From: an uncultured Opitutia bacterium
Lineage (GTDB): Bacteria; Verrucomicrobiota; Verrucomicrobiia; Opitutales; Opitutaceae
Reading direction: 5' to 3'
Assembly (NCBI GenBank): GCA_903859715.1
Contig: CAIONS010000047.1
Coordinates: 1-44,629 of the forward strand
DNA: 44,629 nt
The position numbers were made by a program, and so were the translations under genes. Each line of letters starts with the position of its first letter. The stretch's first letter is position 1. A model generated the notes under the pieces. That model was given only the letters and a program-made list of their open reading frames with translations. It was not told the origin of the DNA and ran no database searches. Below, piece after piece: positions 32,341-40,562 of the stretch.

Positions 32341-32877
32341 TTACTGCTCTGCATCCCGGGCCATCAGCCACAGCAGGTCGGACACGCGGTTGACGAATTG
32401 CTGCAGCACGGGCCGCACACTGCGCCCCTGCGCGGGCAACGCGGTGAGCCGGCGCTCTGCTCGGCGCGCGGCGGTGCGGGCCAGATCTAGGGCGGCGGCG
32501 GGAAGATTTCCGCCGGGTGTTGCCCAGCCGTCGAACCGCAGGGACTTGGACTCGAGAATCGCGAGGGCCGCGTCGATGCGCGCCAGTTCGAGGTCGCTGA
32601 TTTTTTGAAACTTCGAGCCGGCATAGCGGGCGGCATCGGTCTCGGCGCAGGCGAGTTCGCCCATCAGCGCCACGAGGTCCTTTTGGATCAACTCCAGCGC
32701 GGTCTTTCGCTCCGCGTCCGGGCAGTGGGCCTTGGCGAAGCCGAGGGCGGCGTTTAACTCATCGAAGGCGCCGACCGCCTCGATCTGGAAGTGATCCTTC
32801 GGCACGCGCTGGCCATAGAGCAGGCTGGTCGTGCCGTCGTCGCCGGTGCGCGTGGCGATGGAGCGGGGTGTGCTCAT
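32341..32877 (-). CDS. Cob(I)yrinic acid a,c-diamide adenosyltransferase, PduO type
   Basis: 178 residues. It has T-R-T-G-D-D-G-T-T-S-L-L near the start (ATP site), R-x-x-E-R-R-L, and the C-terminal N-R-V-S-D-L-L-W-L-M-A-R motif. All are typical of PduO/MMAB ATP:cob(I)alamin adenosyltransferases that make adenosylcobalamin. The start codon overlaps the deformylase stop by 4 bp (ATGA), so the two are translationally coupled. No cobalamin riboswitch is seen. Confidence 0.92.
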   Translation of the reverse strand: MSTPRSIATRTGDDGTTSLLYGQRVPKDHFQIEAVGAFDELNAALGFAKAHCPDAERKTALELIQKDLVALMGELACAETDAARYAGSKFQKISDLELARIDAALAILESKSLRFDGWATPGGNLPAAALDLARTAARRAERRLTALPAQGRSVRPVLQQFVNRVSDLLWLMARDAEQ

Positions 32878-33443
32878 GCCTTGGCCGCCTCGCGGGTTTC
32901 CTTCGCGAGCGCCTTGATCGCGTCGTTGATCGTGGCGCGGACTTTTTTCTCCATCCGGTCGATGAACAGCACGCCGTTCAAATGGTCGGCCTCGTGCTGC
33001 ACACAGCGCGCCAGGAGGCCGTCGCAGCGCAGCACGTGCGGCACGCCGCGCTCGTCCTGGAAATGGACGGTGATCTCGTCGGGCCGGACCACGTCGCCGT
33101 GGATTTTCGGGAACGACAGGCAGCCTTCCTCGTAAATCATCTCCTCGGTCCCGCGCACCACGGTAATCTTGGGATTGGCCACCACCATCGGCATGAACAG
33201 GTCGAGCGGTGGCTTCGCACCGTCGAGCTCCCAGGTGAAATCGGGGTCGGCGCGGCGCAGGTCCACGACGCACAGCTGGATCGCCCGGCCGATTTGCTGG
33301 GCGGCGAGCCCGATGCCTTGGGCGGCGTGCATGGTTTCGATCATGTCCCCGGCGAGCTTGGCGAGGGCCGCGTCGAAAACGGCGACTTTCTCGCCTTTCT
33401 TTCTTAAAACGGGGTTACTGTAGTGAACAATTGTAAGGGACAT
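32874..33443 (-). CDS. def: Peptide deformylase
   Basis: 189 residues from ATG 33443. It carries the three metal and catalytic motifs: G-I-G-L-A-A-Q-Q (motif 1), E-G-C-L-S-F-P (motif 2, Cys metal ligand) and Q-H-E-A-D-H (motif 3, two His and the catalytic Glu). It removes the N-formyl group from nascent proteins. It is coupled to the adenosyltransferase gene by a 4-bp overlap rather than to fmt, which is unusual. Confidence 0.96.
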   Translation of the reverse strand: MSLTIVHYSNPVLRKKGEKVAVFDAALAKLAGDMIETMHAAQGIGLAAQQIGRAIQLCVVDLRRADPDFTWELDGAKPPLDLFMPMVVANPKITVVRGTEEMIYEEGCLSFPKIHGDVVRPDEITVHFQDERGVPHVLRCDGLLARCVQHEADHLNGVLFIDRMEKKVRATINDAIKALAKETREAAKA

Positions 33444-33505
33444 CGGTCGGTGAGCCGCGAGCGTGGGTTTGCTATCCGCGGCCCGCAAATAAATACTCCA
33501 TTTCG

Positions 33506-35170
33506 ATGAGCCTGCAGGCCAATGCCTCCAAAAAGCCGCTCACCGCGCCTTTGGTCGTGGTGGTGGGGCTGGTCGTGGCCTTGGCGGCTTGGTCGCTGCC
33601 GGTGAACCTCAAGTCCGTCAGCCCTGCGCTGTTGCGCGTGGCGGGTGAGGGCACGCCCACACTGGCGCAATTCGGCCGCCAGCTCGTCGACTCCGAGAAA
33701 ATCGGCCCCGCCGGCCTGACCCTGGCTGCGGCCCGCGCCGTCAACGATCCCGGTGTCTCCGCGCTGGAAAAAGATCTCGCCGCCCTGTCGGCCCACACGC
33801 CGGAACTCGTCGCCTGGGGCGGCTGGGATCCCTTCCTCGATCCGCTGTTCAATCTACACGAAAACAAGGGCCGGGCCGCGAGCACGCCGGTACTCACGTT
33901 CTTTATCACGGAAAAGGCGCGGGCCACGCTCCGGGATTATCTGGCGACCTCCCGTTCCCTCGGCGTGCAGGCGCTCCTCCGCACCCGCGAGGTTACCGCG
34001 ACGGGACGGTTTGTGCCTGTCGGCCAGCCGGGCGGCCAGCCGCTCGACGCGGTCATTCTGCTTACGGCGTTGCTCTATCAGGGCGAGCATCTGGCGCCCT
34101 CGCTTCAGCGCGATCTGCGCAGCCTCGCCGAGGCGGCGGTCGCCCAGAAGGATCTGGGTGAGCTGGAGCCGTTTTTCATCGACGTGCTTTCCCTCGGCAA
34201 ACGCCTCGACTGGGCGCAACTCGGCGAGTTGCTGCGCCGGACCGAAAACACGAAGACGGTCGGCGAATACGCGCACCTGGCCCGCGTGGCGCCGGACGAG
34301 TTACCCTTGATCTACACGGCGGCGCTGTTCTCCGGCTCGGCTGACCAGGTGGCGGCGTACCTGATCAAATACGGCAAACTCGGCCTGGCGGACCTGCGCC
34401 TCGCGCTGGCGGACGGGCAGGGGGCGGTGAACCAGCTGCTGCTCTGGCAGGTGCCGGTGAACCACGGCGCGAGCGGCGGCCTCGACACCGCGGCCTCACT
34501 GGTACTGCTGCACCCGCGCCTGATGATCGTGCTGAAATACCTCGGGTATGTGCTCGGGGCGTTTTTGATCTTTTGGGGACTTGATCGCTGGATCGTGACC
34601 CCGGTTCCCGGCGCCACCTCGGGGCTGCCGCACATGAAGAGCGGAGTCCTCGCGCTGCTCTTCGCCTCGCTTCTGATCATCGCGACCGAGCCGTTTTTGC
34701 TCAAGGCGGCGCCGCCCTCGGAGTTCCGTTTCCGGCTGGTTTTGCCGGTACTCCTGTCAACTTCCACCACGTCTGCCCATCCTCCCGTCAAACCCACTCC
34801 CACCATGGATGCTTCCACCCTCATCTCCATCGGCTTTTTTGCCATGCTGCAAATCGCCATGTACTTCACCTGCCTCCTCAAGATCCGCGAGATCGCACGC
34901 ACGACGCTGCCGCCGCTCGTGAAGCTCCGTCTCATGGAGAACGAGGAGAACCTCTTTGACGGCGGCCTCTACGTCGGCATCGGCGGCACGGCCACGGCAC
35001 TCGTGCTGCAGGTGCTCGGGGTCATCGAGCCCAACCTGCTCGCCGCGTATTCCTCCAATCTGTTCGGCATCACCTGCGTCGCGCTCGTGAAGATCCGCCA
35101 TGTGCGGCCCTACAAGCGCCAGCTGATCCTCGACACCCAGGCCGCGGTTCCCCTCAAGACCACGCCATGA
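33506..35170 (+). CDS. Multispan membrane protein of unknown function
   Basis: 554 residues. One N-terminal transmembrane helix (about 15-31) precedes a large, mainly helical domain of about 300 residues with no recognised family. The C-terminal 200 residues have about five helices (for example Y-L-G-Y-V-L-G-A-F-L-I-F-W-G-L and M-L-Q-I-A-M-Y-F-T-C-L-L). The domain order suggests a periplasmic or extracytoplasmic soluble part between membrane anchors. It overlaps the next gene by 4 bp. Divergent from def. Confidence 0.75.
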   Translation: MSLQANASKKPLTAPLVVVVGLVVALAAWSLPVNLKSVSPALLRVAGEGTPTLAQFGRQLVDSEKIGPAGLTLAAARAVNDPGVSALEKDLAALSAHTPELVAWGGWDPFLDPLFNLHENKGRAASTPVLTFFITEKARATLRDYLATSRSLGVQALLRTREVTATGRFVPVGQPGGQPLDAVILLTALLYQGEHLAPSLQRDLRSLAEAAVAQKDLGELEPFFIDVLSLGKRLDWAQLGELLRRTENTKTVGEYAHLARVAPDELPLIYTAALFSGSADQVAAYLIKYGKLGLADLRLALADGQGAVNQLLLWQVPVNHGASGGLDTAASLVLLHPRLMIVLKYLGYVLGAFLIFWGLDRWIVTPVPGATSGLPHMKSGVLALLFASLLIIATEPFLLKAAPPSEFRFRLVLPVLLSTSTTSAHPPVKPTPTMDASTLISIGFFAMLQIAMYFTCLLKIREIARTTLPPLVKLRLMENEENLFDGGLYVGIGGTATALVLQVLGVIEPNLLAAYSSNLFGITCVALVKIRHVRPYKRQLILDTQAAVPLKTTP

Positions 35171-36558
35171 ACAAGACCCTGCTGCTCATCCTCTGCGACT
35201 TTCTCCTGCTGAATCTCCTCGCGCTCACGCGCTGGGAGAAGGCGGAGCCGGCGCGCGCGAAGCAGCCGCCCGTGCCCGAACTCGCCGCCAATGCCGCGAC
35301 CAAGGACCAGGACCTGGTCGAGGCGATGAAACTTTCCCTTGCGGACGAACGCGCGACGCGCGAGCAGCTGATGCAGAAGCTGACCTCCACCGAATCGACC
35401 CTTGCGCAGCGGGACCAGAATCTCACGCAGCTGCAGGCGGACCGGGCGAAACTCGCCGCATCGCTGAGCGCCACGCAGCAGACCGCCGCCGAGCTGGGCC
35501 AGCAGGTGACCGCGGCCACGCAGGATGCGACGATGACGAAGGAGCAGCTCGCCCGCATCCAGCGGATGCTCGACGACAAGCGCACCGAGGCCGAGCGCCA
35601 GGCGCAGGCCCTGGCCGCGCTTACGCAGCAGCAGGCCGATGCGCGCCAGAAGATCGAGGGCCTGACGGTCGCCGTGAAGGTGGCCGAGCAGGAAAAGCAG
35701 CTGCTGCGGGAAACCGCCGATTCGCTCAAGACGCAGGTCGAGGCCGAGCGTCAGGACCGGCTCAAGGTCCAGGAAACCACCACGCAGCTGGCGCAGGGTG
35801 TCGGCCAGCTGGCCGAGAAATCGGGCGAGCTCACGAAGGAGATCCGCGACAACCGCCCGATCAACGCGAACGTGCTCTTCAATGACTTCCTCGCCAACCG
35901 CGTCACCGCCACATTCACCGCGGTGCGTCCCGGCTTCCTCAGCCCGGCGACGACCGTGAAGACCGCCGACACCGTGCTGGTCACCGATGGCGACAAGATC
36001 TATGCGCTGCTCCACATCGATGACACGCCGTTTACCCTCGGTGAGAATCCCTACGACTGGGACAAGGTCGGCGTGACGTTCTCCCGGGGAACAGCGCGGC
36101 CGACGCCGGCCGGTGCGATCCAGTTCCTTTCGATCGACCCGCGCGTGGTGGCGATTCCGGTCGATGCCGCGCAGGCGGCCGCGCTGGGCGTGAAGGTTTA
36201 TCCCACGGCGCTGGAGCCGTTCAAGTTTCCCGATGCCGTGCTGGTCAACGGCGGCGGCAAGGGCTACGGCGAGGTCGGCTTCAAGCTCGATGCGTCGCAG
36301 CCCGGCTACGTGCAGGTCGACAACCGGCTTTTCAAGCGGCTCTTCGGCGTCTTTGCGCCGTCCCGCGGCGACCTCGTGCTCAGCAAGACCGGCGAACTCC
36401 TCGGCATCATGGTCAACAGCGACTATTGCGCCGTCGTGAACAATTTTCTGCCGAACAAGACCATCCGCACCGGCGACAACGTGACGGCCCAGCACACGGC
36501 CGACTTGCTCAACGCGCTCACCGCCCGGAAAATGGCGCTCCCGTTGAAGCTGCAGTGA
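35167..36558 (+). CDS. Membrane-anchored coiled-coil protein with trypsin-like C-terminal domain
   Basis: 463 residues. The N-terminus N-K-T-L-L-L-I-L-C-D-F-L-L-L-N-L-L-A-L-T is a membrane anchor. A long Gln/Ala/Glu-rich coiled coil spans about 45-225. The C-terminal 230 residues look beta-rich; near residues 405-420 G-D-L-V-L-S-K-T-G-E-L-L-G-I resembles the G-S-P-x-x-D-x-x-G-x-x-V-G-I strand of trypsin-like folds, but I see no clear catalytic His/Asp/Ser set. The start overlaps the upstream stop (ATGA). The pair is probably a two-component envelope complex. Confidence 0.72.
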   Translation: MNKTLLLILCDFLLLNLLALTRWEKAEPARAKQPPVPELAANAATKDQDLVEAMKLSLADERATREQLMQKLTSTESTLAQRDQNLTQLQADRAKLAASLSATQQTAAELGQQVTAATQDATMTKEQLARIQRMLDDKRTEAERQAQALAALTQQQADARQKIEGLTVAVKVAEQEKQLLRETADSLKTQVEAERQDRLKVQETTTQLAQGVGQLAEKSGELTKEIRDNRPINANVLFNDFLANRVTATFTAVRPGFLSPATTVKTADTVLVTDGDKIYALLHIDDTPFTLGENPYDWDKVGVTFSRGTARPTPAGAIQFLSIDPRVVAIPVDAAQAAALGVKVYPTALEPFKFPDAVLVNGGGKGYGEVGFKLDASQPGYVQVDNRLFKRLFGVFAPSRGDLVLSKTGELLGIMVNSDYCAVVNNFLPNKTIRTGDNVTAQHTADLLNALTARKMALPLKLQ

Positions 36559-36563
36559 GTGAG

Positions 36564-36746
36564 TCTTACAGGAGGTAACGGAGAAAACAGAGAGATCTGA
36601 TTTTGCACCAAGATCGCAAAGAGCGCGAAGGATTCGGATCAAACCATTTGGTCGCCTTCGCGGCCTTTGCGATCTTGGTGTGAAGAATGGCTCGAAGGAA
36701 TCCAGGGCCAAACTCTCCTCCGTTCTCTCCGTTACCTCCTGTAAGA
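36564..36746. repeat. Nested inverted repeats of two families
   Basis: The outer arms TCTTACAGGAGGTAACGGAG (36564-36583) and its perfect complement (36727-36746) enclose inner arms CACCAAGATCGCAAAG (36606-36621) and complement (36665-36680). The inner arms continue imperfectly into CGCGAAGG. The element fills the convergent gap between the coiled-coil and methyltransferase genes and has no ORF. Confidence 0.92.
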
Positions 36747-36760
36747 ATCAGGATCGGCAG

Positions 36761-37438
36761 TTAGTTAGTCGTTGATCCGGACACAAACCAGCTGCTCCGC
36801 AGGAGTCCCCATTGGAAATCCTGCGAGGCGGCGCGGCGGAACCCGGCCTGTTGGATTAGTTCTTCCGAGGGCGGCAGTGCGCGGGTGCGCAGTCCGGTTT
36901 GCCAGCGGAAGAAGGCATAGAGCAGCGCGAGCCAGGCCCGCGCGCGGAGCCGTGCCAATCCATGCTCCGGTACCGTGAAGTCTGCGAACAGCCAGCCTGC
37001 GCCGGGTTGCAGCGCCGCGCTGATCCGGCTCACCAAGTCTGCCGTTTGCGTTGGGTCGAAGCAGTCGAGAAAAAATAGGGTGATCACCGCGTCGTAGCGG
37101 CCGGCGGGAAACACGGAGGTGAGGACGTCGGCGCATTCAAAGGTCACGCGGCTCTGTGCGGCCGTGTTGGCGATCCGGGCCCCGGCGCGGGCGAGCATCG
37201 CTGGACTGGCATCGAGGCAGTGGATCCGGGCCTCGGGCGCGAGCGGGAGCAGACGTGCGAGGCAGCGGCCATCGCCTTCGCCAAGGATCAGGATCGAGCG
37301 GCGGCCGGCGAGGTGGTCGAGCAGGCAGAACCGCGCCCGCTCGAGGTCGCCGCCAAAGGCCAGATATTCCAGGGCGCGATAGAGTCGCGCCAAAGGATCG
37401 AAATTGGCGGCGGGCGTGGTCACGGAAACAGCAGCCAT
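36761..37438 (-). CDS. Class I SAM-dependent methyltransferase
   Basis: 225 residues from ATG 37438. Motif I I-L-I-L-G-E-G-D-G-R binds SAM, with the acidic residue of motif II in I-H-C-L-D-A-S-P and motif post-I as Y-D-A-V-I-T-L-F-F-L-D. The start overlaps the end of the UbiA-like gene by 19 bp, which argues for coupled expression. A substrate made or held by the UbiA-like membrane protein, such as a prenylated ring compound, is likely but inferred. Confidence 0.85.
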   Translation of the reverse strand: MAAVSVTTPAANFDPLARLYRALEYLAFGGDLERARFCLLDHLAGRRSILILGEGDGRCLARLLPLAPEARIHCLDASPAMLARAGARIANTAAQSRVTFECADVLTSVFPAGRYDAVITLFFLDCFDPTQTADLVSRISAALQPGAGWLFADFTVPEHGLARLRARAWLALLYAFFRWQTGLRTRALPPSEELIQQAGFRRAASQDFQWGLLRSSWFVSGSTTN

Positions 37439-38286
37439 TCGAACAACAGGACGGCGAGCGGGGTCATCAGCGTGACATCGGCGAGTACGCGAGCGCCGCG
37501 CGGCCCGATCCGGGACTGGACGAGATCGAGCAGGCCCAGCAGCACGCCGCTCATCACGGCGCATACGAGCGTCGTGCGCACGGCACCGCTGGCGGCCGGG
37601 GCAAACCCGAGTGCCGTCGCTGCGATCAGCCAGGGCAGGAGGCGCGTGAATGCGCGGGTTCGTCGGAATTGCAGGGCGAGGGACGTTTGGCCGTGCGCTT
37701 CGTCGACGGCCTGCTCCCAGAGTGAAATCAGCGCGCAGTTGGAGAAGCACAGCAGACAGAACAGGCCGAGCGGTCCGAGCAGCGAGTGCACGGCCTCGCC
37801 GGGCTGGGCGAGCGGGAAGACCGAGACGCCGCCGCCGAACAGCAACGCCACGCAGATTTCCTTCGGTGCGCGCCACGGGTGGCGCCGGTGGATGAGCTGG
37901 TGGGAAAGCAGGTAAGCGATGACGGGCAGCAGCAATAGCAGCCCGGCGGTTAATTCCCGAGCCGTCAGGCACAGGACCGAGATCATGAGATCGGCGCCGA
38001 GCACAGCGCACCACAAGGCGCACAGCGGCCAGCGCCAGCGTTGGTAGAAGTCATGCCGCTGGGTCTGGATCTGGCCGGGGCGGAGTCGCCAACCCTCGAT
38101 CCAGCGGTCGGCGGCGTAGGCGAGCCAGACGGAGGCGCCGAGGATGAAGGCGTGAGGCCAGCCCAGTTGCACGCTGGCCACGCGGGCGAGCAGCCATTGC
38201 CAGAGCAGTGCCACGGCGGGTGCGTCCAGCGATAGGACGGTCGGCCATTGCCACCAGTGCGGCCGTCCGGGAATGAAAGGCTTCAT
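37420..38286 (-). CDS. UbiA-like membrane protein
   Basis: 288 residues from ATG 38286, with eight or nine transmembrane segments. Remnants of the UbiA aspartate motifs can be recognised: W-L-A-Y-A-A-D60-R-W-I-E64 for the first and N183...W-E191-Q-A-V-D195 for the second. Both are reduced compared with N-D-x-x-D-x3-D in true prenyltransferases. It may be a divergent UbiA with a changed substrate. The methyltransferase follows with a 19-bp overlap. Confidence 0.62.
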   Translation of the reverse strand: MKPFIPGRPHWWQWPTVLSLDAPAVALLWQWLLARVASVQLGWPHAFILGASVWLAYAADRWIEGWRLRPGQIQTQRHDFYQRWRWPLCALWCAVLGADLMISVLCLTARELTAGLLLLLPVIAYLLSHQLIHRRHPWRAPKEICVALLFGGGVSVFPLAQPGEAVHSLLGPLGLFCLLCFSNCALISLWEQAVDEAHGQTSLALQFRRTRAFTRLLPWLIAATALGFAPAASGAVRTTLVCAVMSGVLLGLLDLVQSRIGPRGARVLADVTLMTPLAVLLFEWLLFP

Positions 38287-38316
38287 GACGAGGGATTCCA
38301 AACCGCCGGATTTTTA

Positions 38317-38417
38317 AACCACGGATTTCACGGATTCGATCTGGATAAAGCCCTTGGCCACGGATTGATGCCTTGAGTTTGGTTTCCCATCCGGATCCAT
38401 CCGTGAAATCCGTGGTT
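38317..38417. repeat. AACCACGGATTTCACGGAT inverted pair
   Basis: AACCACGGATTTCACGGAT (38317-38335) and its perfect complement ATCCGTGAAATCCGTGGTT (38399-38417) flank 63 bp without a gene. The type is known from genomes of environmental bacteria as abundant dispersed repeats. It lies between the UbiA-like gene start and the hydrolase gene end. Confidence 0.9.
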
Positions 38418-38433
38418 AAAATGGATTCTCTGC

Positions 38434-39222
38434 TTAGTGCTTCGTTTCCGTTGGACCGGAGGTGGCGAGGCGCAGGTCACCCTCGCCGAGTTTGCGGCGG
38501 AAGAGACTCACGGCGAGACCGAGACAAATGTAAGCGAGCTCGGGATCGTAGCGGAAGCCCTCGTCGCGGAGGAAGGCGTGGGCGCCGTTGAACTCGTGCC
38601 ACGTGAAATTCGAGCCGGCGACACAGAGGGCGGCGTGGACCTTGCCGCGGCCCTCGAGCGGCACGTGCGGATCCTGGCGGCCCCAGATCATGAGCAGTTC
38701 GCCCTTGATCTCGGGGGTGCGGGCGAGCGAATCGGCGTTTTTGCCCTGGCCGAGGTCGCCGCTGTGGAGGCCGGTCGCGTAGAAGCAGGTGGCCGCGAGC
38801 ACGGACGGATTCGTGGCAGCGCGGAACGCGAGGTGTCCACCAATGCAGATGCCGATCGTGCCGAGTTTGCCGGTGCACAGCGGGTGCTGGGCGAGGTACG
38901 CCAGCACGGCGCGGGCATCGGCGTCGTAGGCGGCGAGTTCCTTGGCGATCTTCAGGGCGTTGCCCCGCTCGGCGCCGGGCTGGTCATAGGCGAGGATGGT
39001 GCCGGCGGGTTCGAACTCGTGATAAATTTCCGGCACGGCGACGACGAAGCCATGGCCGGCGAGAAATGCGGCGGTGCGGCGGATGGGACCAGTGACTTGG
39101 AAGATCTCGGAGTAGAGCAGGAGGCCGGGATATTTCCCGGGCGCGGTGGGGCGGAACACGTGGGTCCGCATCGGGCCGGAGGGTGTGGCGAGGTCGATAA
39201 ACTCGTTGTCTTGGATTGTCAT
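38434..39222 (-). CDS. Dienelactone hydrolase family protein
   Basis: 262 residues. The alpha/beta-hydrolase active site is the dienelactone-hydrolase type: nucleophile Cys126 in G-I-C-I-G-G-H, Asp184 in G-R-Q-D-P-H and His215 in N-G-A-H-A-F, with the conserved Glu39 (Y-S-E-I-F). It would hydrolyse a lactone or ester in the cytoplasm. It is divergent from the sulfatase-like gene (37 bp between start codons), so both may share a promoter region. Confidence 0.9.
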   Translation of the reverse strand: MTIQDNEFIDLATPSGPMRTHVFRPTAPGKYPGLLLYSEIFQVTGPIRRTAAFLAGHGFVVAVPEIYHEFEPAGTILAYDQPGAERGNALKIAKELAAYDADARAVLAYLAQHPLCTGKLGTIGICIGGHLAFRAATNPSVLAATCFYATGLHSGDLGQGKNADSLARTPEIKGELLMIWGRQDPHVPLEGRGKVHAALCVAGSNFTWHEFNGAHAFLRDEGFRYDPELAYICLGLAVSLFRRKLGEGDLRLATSGPTETKH

Positions 39223-39259
39223 GAAGCGGGGAGGCTTGGAGTTTACCTAACACCGACGC

Positions 39260-40543
39260 ATGAGTGCACGCACGCCGAATATTTTGTGGATCGTGACGAC
39301 GCAGTGGCGCGCGTCGGCCTTCGGCTATGCGGGCGACCCGAATGCCCGCACGCCGCACCTCGATGCGCTGGCGGCGGCGAGCGTGAACTACGCGCAGGCC
39401 GTGACGCCGCATCCGTTTGGTCCGTTCGCGCGGGCGGCGATGCTGACAGGAGTGCCGTCGCCGGAGAACGGCGTGCGCGATTATTTTGATCCGTTGCCGC
39501 TGACGGCGCGGACGGTGGCGCACGATTTGACCGACCGGGATTATGCGACGGCCTTTTTCGGCAAGTGGCATCTCGGGAAGCGCGATCCCGCGGCGCCGCT
39601 GGTGGGTGAGGCGCATGCGAAAACCGTGGTGCCGCCTGAAGCCCGCGGAGGGTTTGAGTTTTGGGAAGGATTTGAGAGCGGGTTCCTGCTCAACGAGCCG
39701 TGGTTGCACGGTTCCCGGCTGCCGGCGCCGGCCAAATTTCCGGGATATCAAAGTGACGTAGTCTGCGACCGCGCGGCCCGGTGGATCGCGGAGCGCGCTA
39801 ATCCTGCGGCGAAAAACTGGCTTTGCATGGTGAGCCTGGAGGCGCCACATCCGCCCTATGATGCGCCGGCGGCCGGCGTGAAGGCGCAGGATCCCGCGAT
39901 GATCGCGCTGCCGGCGAACGTGCCGCGTGGCGGCGAGGCGGAGGCCAAGGCGCGCAAGGAACTCGCGGGGTATTACGCGCACATCGAGGCGACGGACCGG
40001 GCGATAGGGCGGCTCTTGGCGGCGGTGCCGCCTGGAGAAGGGAGAAAGGAGAAGGGAGAAGGGAATGAAGACGTGGTGCGGGACACGATCGTGGTGTTTA
40101 CGAGCGTGCATGGGGATATGCACGGGGCGCATGGACTTTTCAGAAAAGGGTGGCCACACGAGGAAAGTGTGCGCGTGCCGCTGCTGGTGCGGATGCCAGG
40201 CGTGGCGGCACGAAAGGATGAGGCCGCGGTGTCGCTGGTGGATTTGAGGGGCTGGGCCACAGGATGGGCGGAAGGTGAGCCGGCCAACGGGATCGAACGC
40301 GGCGGATTAGGGATAATCCGCTCTGCCTATTCGAGGATATCGATGCCGTCGGTGGTGGCGCTGCCGTACCAGTGCGACCGGGTGTGGCGGGGCGTGCGGA
40401 CGAAGACGCGGAAGCTGGTCCTCAACGCCGACGGTTCGCCGTGGTTGTTTTTCGATTTGGAGAAGGATCCGCTCGAAATGAAAAACCTCGCCGGGGATCC
40501 AGCGAGGTCGGGTGAAATGGCGGAGTTGATGCGGTGGGTGTGA
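39260..40543 (+). CDS. Sulfatase-fold protein lacking catalytic residues (likely pseudoenzyme)
   Basis: 427 residues. The sulfatase/alkaline-phosphatase fold is clear (P-N-I-L-W-I-V near the start, G-K102-W-H104-L-G, A-P-H-P-P, F-D-L-E-K-D-P-L-E). The catalytic positions are changed: the D-D metal pair is T13-T14, the formylglycine motif C/S-x-P-x-R is G54-P-F-A-R58, and the D-H-G of the second metal site is V283-H-G. It is therefore unlikely to hydrolyse sulfate esters. A heptanucleotide repeat lies in the coding region at 40034-40061. Ends with a palindromic hairpin about 20 bp downstream. Confidence 0.82.
   Translation: MSARTPNILWIVTTQWRASAFGYAGDPNARTPHLDALAAASVNYAQAVTPHPFGPFARAAMLTGVPSPENGVRDYFDPLPLTARTVAHDLTDRDYATAFFGKWHLGKRDPAAPLVGEAHAKTVVPPEARGGFEFWEGFESGFLLNEPWLHGSRLPAPAKFPGYQSDVVCDRAARWIAERANPAAKNWLCMVSLEAPHPPYDAPAAGVKAQDPAMIALPANVPRGGEAEAKARKELAGYYAHIEATDRAIGRLLAAVPPGEGRKEKGEGNEDVVRDTIVVFTSVHGDMHGAHGLFRKGWPHEESVRVPLLVRMPGVAARKDEAAVSLVDLRGWATGWAEGEPANGIERGGLGIIRSAYSRISMPSVVALPYQCDRVWRGVRTKTRKLVLNADGSPWLFFDLEKDPLEMKNLAGDPARSGEMAELMRWV
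40034..40061. repeat. Tandem heptanucleotide GGAGAAG repeat inside the sulfatase-like gene
   Basis: Four units of GGAGAAG (the second is GGAGAAA), followed by a partial GG, encode G-E-G-R-K-E-K-G-E-G. Because seven is not a multiple of three, gain or loss of one unit would shift the frame. Confidence 0.85.
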
Positions 40544-40562
40544 GCCCATGACCCGACCGATC

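Noticed and set aside
33256-33505. Riboswitch or cobalamin leader upstream of the deformylase/adenosyltransferase pair
   Set aside because: The space before the def start is only about 60 bp to the divergent gene, too short for a cobalamin riboswitch, and no B12-box-like sequence is seen.
35110-36711. Minus-strand frame of 533 codons opposite the coiled-coil gene
   Set aside because: The plus-strand frame has a membrane anchor, heptad pattern and a 4-bp overlap with its upstream gene; the antisense frame has none of these and spans the downstream repeat.
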